Assembly (NCBI GenBank): GCA_003151295.1
Contig: PLXD01000208.1
Span: 6,607-13,555, forward strand
Direction of reading: 5' to 3'
DNA: 6,949 nucleotides
From: Chitinophagaceae bacterium
GTDB taxonomy: Bacteria; Bacteroidota; Bacteroidia; Chitinophagales; Chitinophagaceae
Numbering within the stretch: position 1 is the stretch's first letter; each line of letters starts with the position of its first letter. Made by a program: the position numbers and the translations under genes. A model generated the notes under the pieces. That model was not told the origin of the DNA and ran no database searches. It saw nothing but the letters and a program-made list of their open reading frames with translations. Shown in pieces: positions 6,414-6,949 of this stretch.

Positions 6414-6949
6414 ATGCCGGTAAACGTTGGGAATTATAAGGAGATACTGGTTGAACTGGGGGAAAGGGTGAAATTGGTGGCCGTCTCCAAGGTCAAGCCT
6501 GTTGAAGATATCAGGGAGTTTTATGATCTCGGGCAGCGCGACTTCGGGGAGAACTATGTTCAGGAAATGGTCGACAAGCGGGCGCAGTTGCCTGCGGATA
6601 TCCGCTGGCATTTTATCGGCCATCTCCAGTCGAACAAGGTCAAATTTATCGCCCCTTTCGTCAGCCTGATCCAGGGAGTCGATAGCTTCAGGCTTCTCAA
6701 AGAAATCGATAAGCAGGCCGAAAAGAGCGGGAGGGTGATCGATTGCCTGCTGCAGGTACATATAGCGCAGGAGGAAACGAAATTCGGCTTTGACGAACAG
6801 GCGCTGGATGATCTTATAAAAGGTCCGCTGGATCCGTTAAAGCATATAAAGGTAGTGGGCCTGATGGGGATGGCTTCTTTTTCGGAAGATCCCGCACAGG
6901 TCCGCAAAGAATTCCGGTATCTGAAATCTTTATTCGATAAATATTCGAA
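6414..6949 (+). CDS. yggS: YggS/PLPBP family pyridoxal-phosphate homeostasis protein, C-terminus cut by the right edge
   Basis: This is a cytoplasmic PLP-binding TIM-barrel protein with no known catalytic activity that keeps free pyridoxal 5'-phosphate and amino/keto-acid pools in balance. Family motifs appear in order: LVAVSKVKP with the PLP-binding Lys26, DFGENYVQE (43-51), WHFIGHLQSNK (65-75), a QVHIAQEETKFGF segment and GLMGMASFSED. The 178 complete codons present represent most of a family length of about 215-235, so perhaps 40-55 residues lie beyond the window. ATG at 6414 gives a short N-terminus with the lysine at 26 (36 in E. coli); an earlier ATG at 6407 is out of frame and soon stops. 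The gene is divergent from the outer-membrane receptor, with no evident functional tie. YggS genes often sit in variable contexts, so neighbours here say little. The open frame is intact to the edge. Confidence 0.95.
   Translation, partial: MPVNVGNYKEILVELGERVKLVAVSKVKPVEDIREFYDLGQRDFGENYVQEMVDKRAQLPADIRWHFIGHLQSNKVKFIAPFVSLIQGVDSFRLLKEIDKQAEKSGRVIDCLLQVHIAQEETKFGFDEQALDDLIKGPLDPLKHIKVVGLMGMASFSEDPAQVRKEFRYLKSLFDKYS

Noticed and set aside
6342..6907. Minus-strand open frames near the right edge
   Set aside because: They lie antisense to yggS, whose motifs are intact in the plus frame.

Overview
The window looks like ordinary chromosomal DNA from a member of the Bacteroidota, most likely near the Chitinophagaceae. 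Three things point there. Upstream regions carry the Bacteroidota-type -7 box TAnnTTTG(C) rather than E. coli-like -10/-35 boxes. Genes lack clear Shine-Dalgarno sequences. A TonB-linked outer-membrane barrel has the N-terminal carboxypeptidase-regulatory-like domain typical of this phylum. I saw no insertion sequence, phage gene, CRISPR array, tRNA or rRNA.

Left part (1-1929, minus strand): an arginine deiminase (493-1929) followed by the N-terminal part of a CtlX-type hydrolase (1-308, cut by the window edge). Together they suggest arginine -> citrulline -> ornithine, with citrulline hydrolysed directly instead of passing through carbamoyl phosphate. The 184-base gap between them contains short palindromes but no strong promoter.

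Middle part (2032-3759, plus strand): a very acidic 165-residue protein of unknown function, then an acyl-CoA dehydrogenase of the short-chain/butyryl-CoA type with all expected motifs. Each has its own candidate promoter. The first promoter is divergent from that of the arginine deiminase across a 102-base spacer.

Right part: the acyl-CoA dehydrogenase converges on an outer-membrane TonB-dependent receptor-like protein (3846-6251, minus). The 86-base junction holds an 11-bp direct repeat that copies the end of the dehydrogenase gene, a weak hairpin and a 7-bp tandem repeat. The receptor gene is divergent from a YggS/PLPBP-type pyridoxal-phosphate homeostasis gene (6414 onward, plus, cut by the right edge), with two promoters nearly back to back.

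No gap exceeds 300 bases. I found no convincing undescribed multi-gene system. The points most worth a second look are the deiminase-CtlX pair, the apparently leaderless promoter of the deiminase, and the acidic unknown protein.
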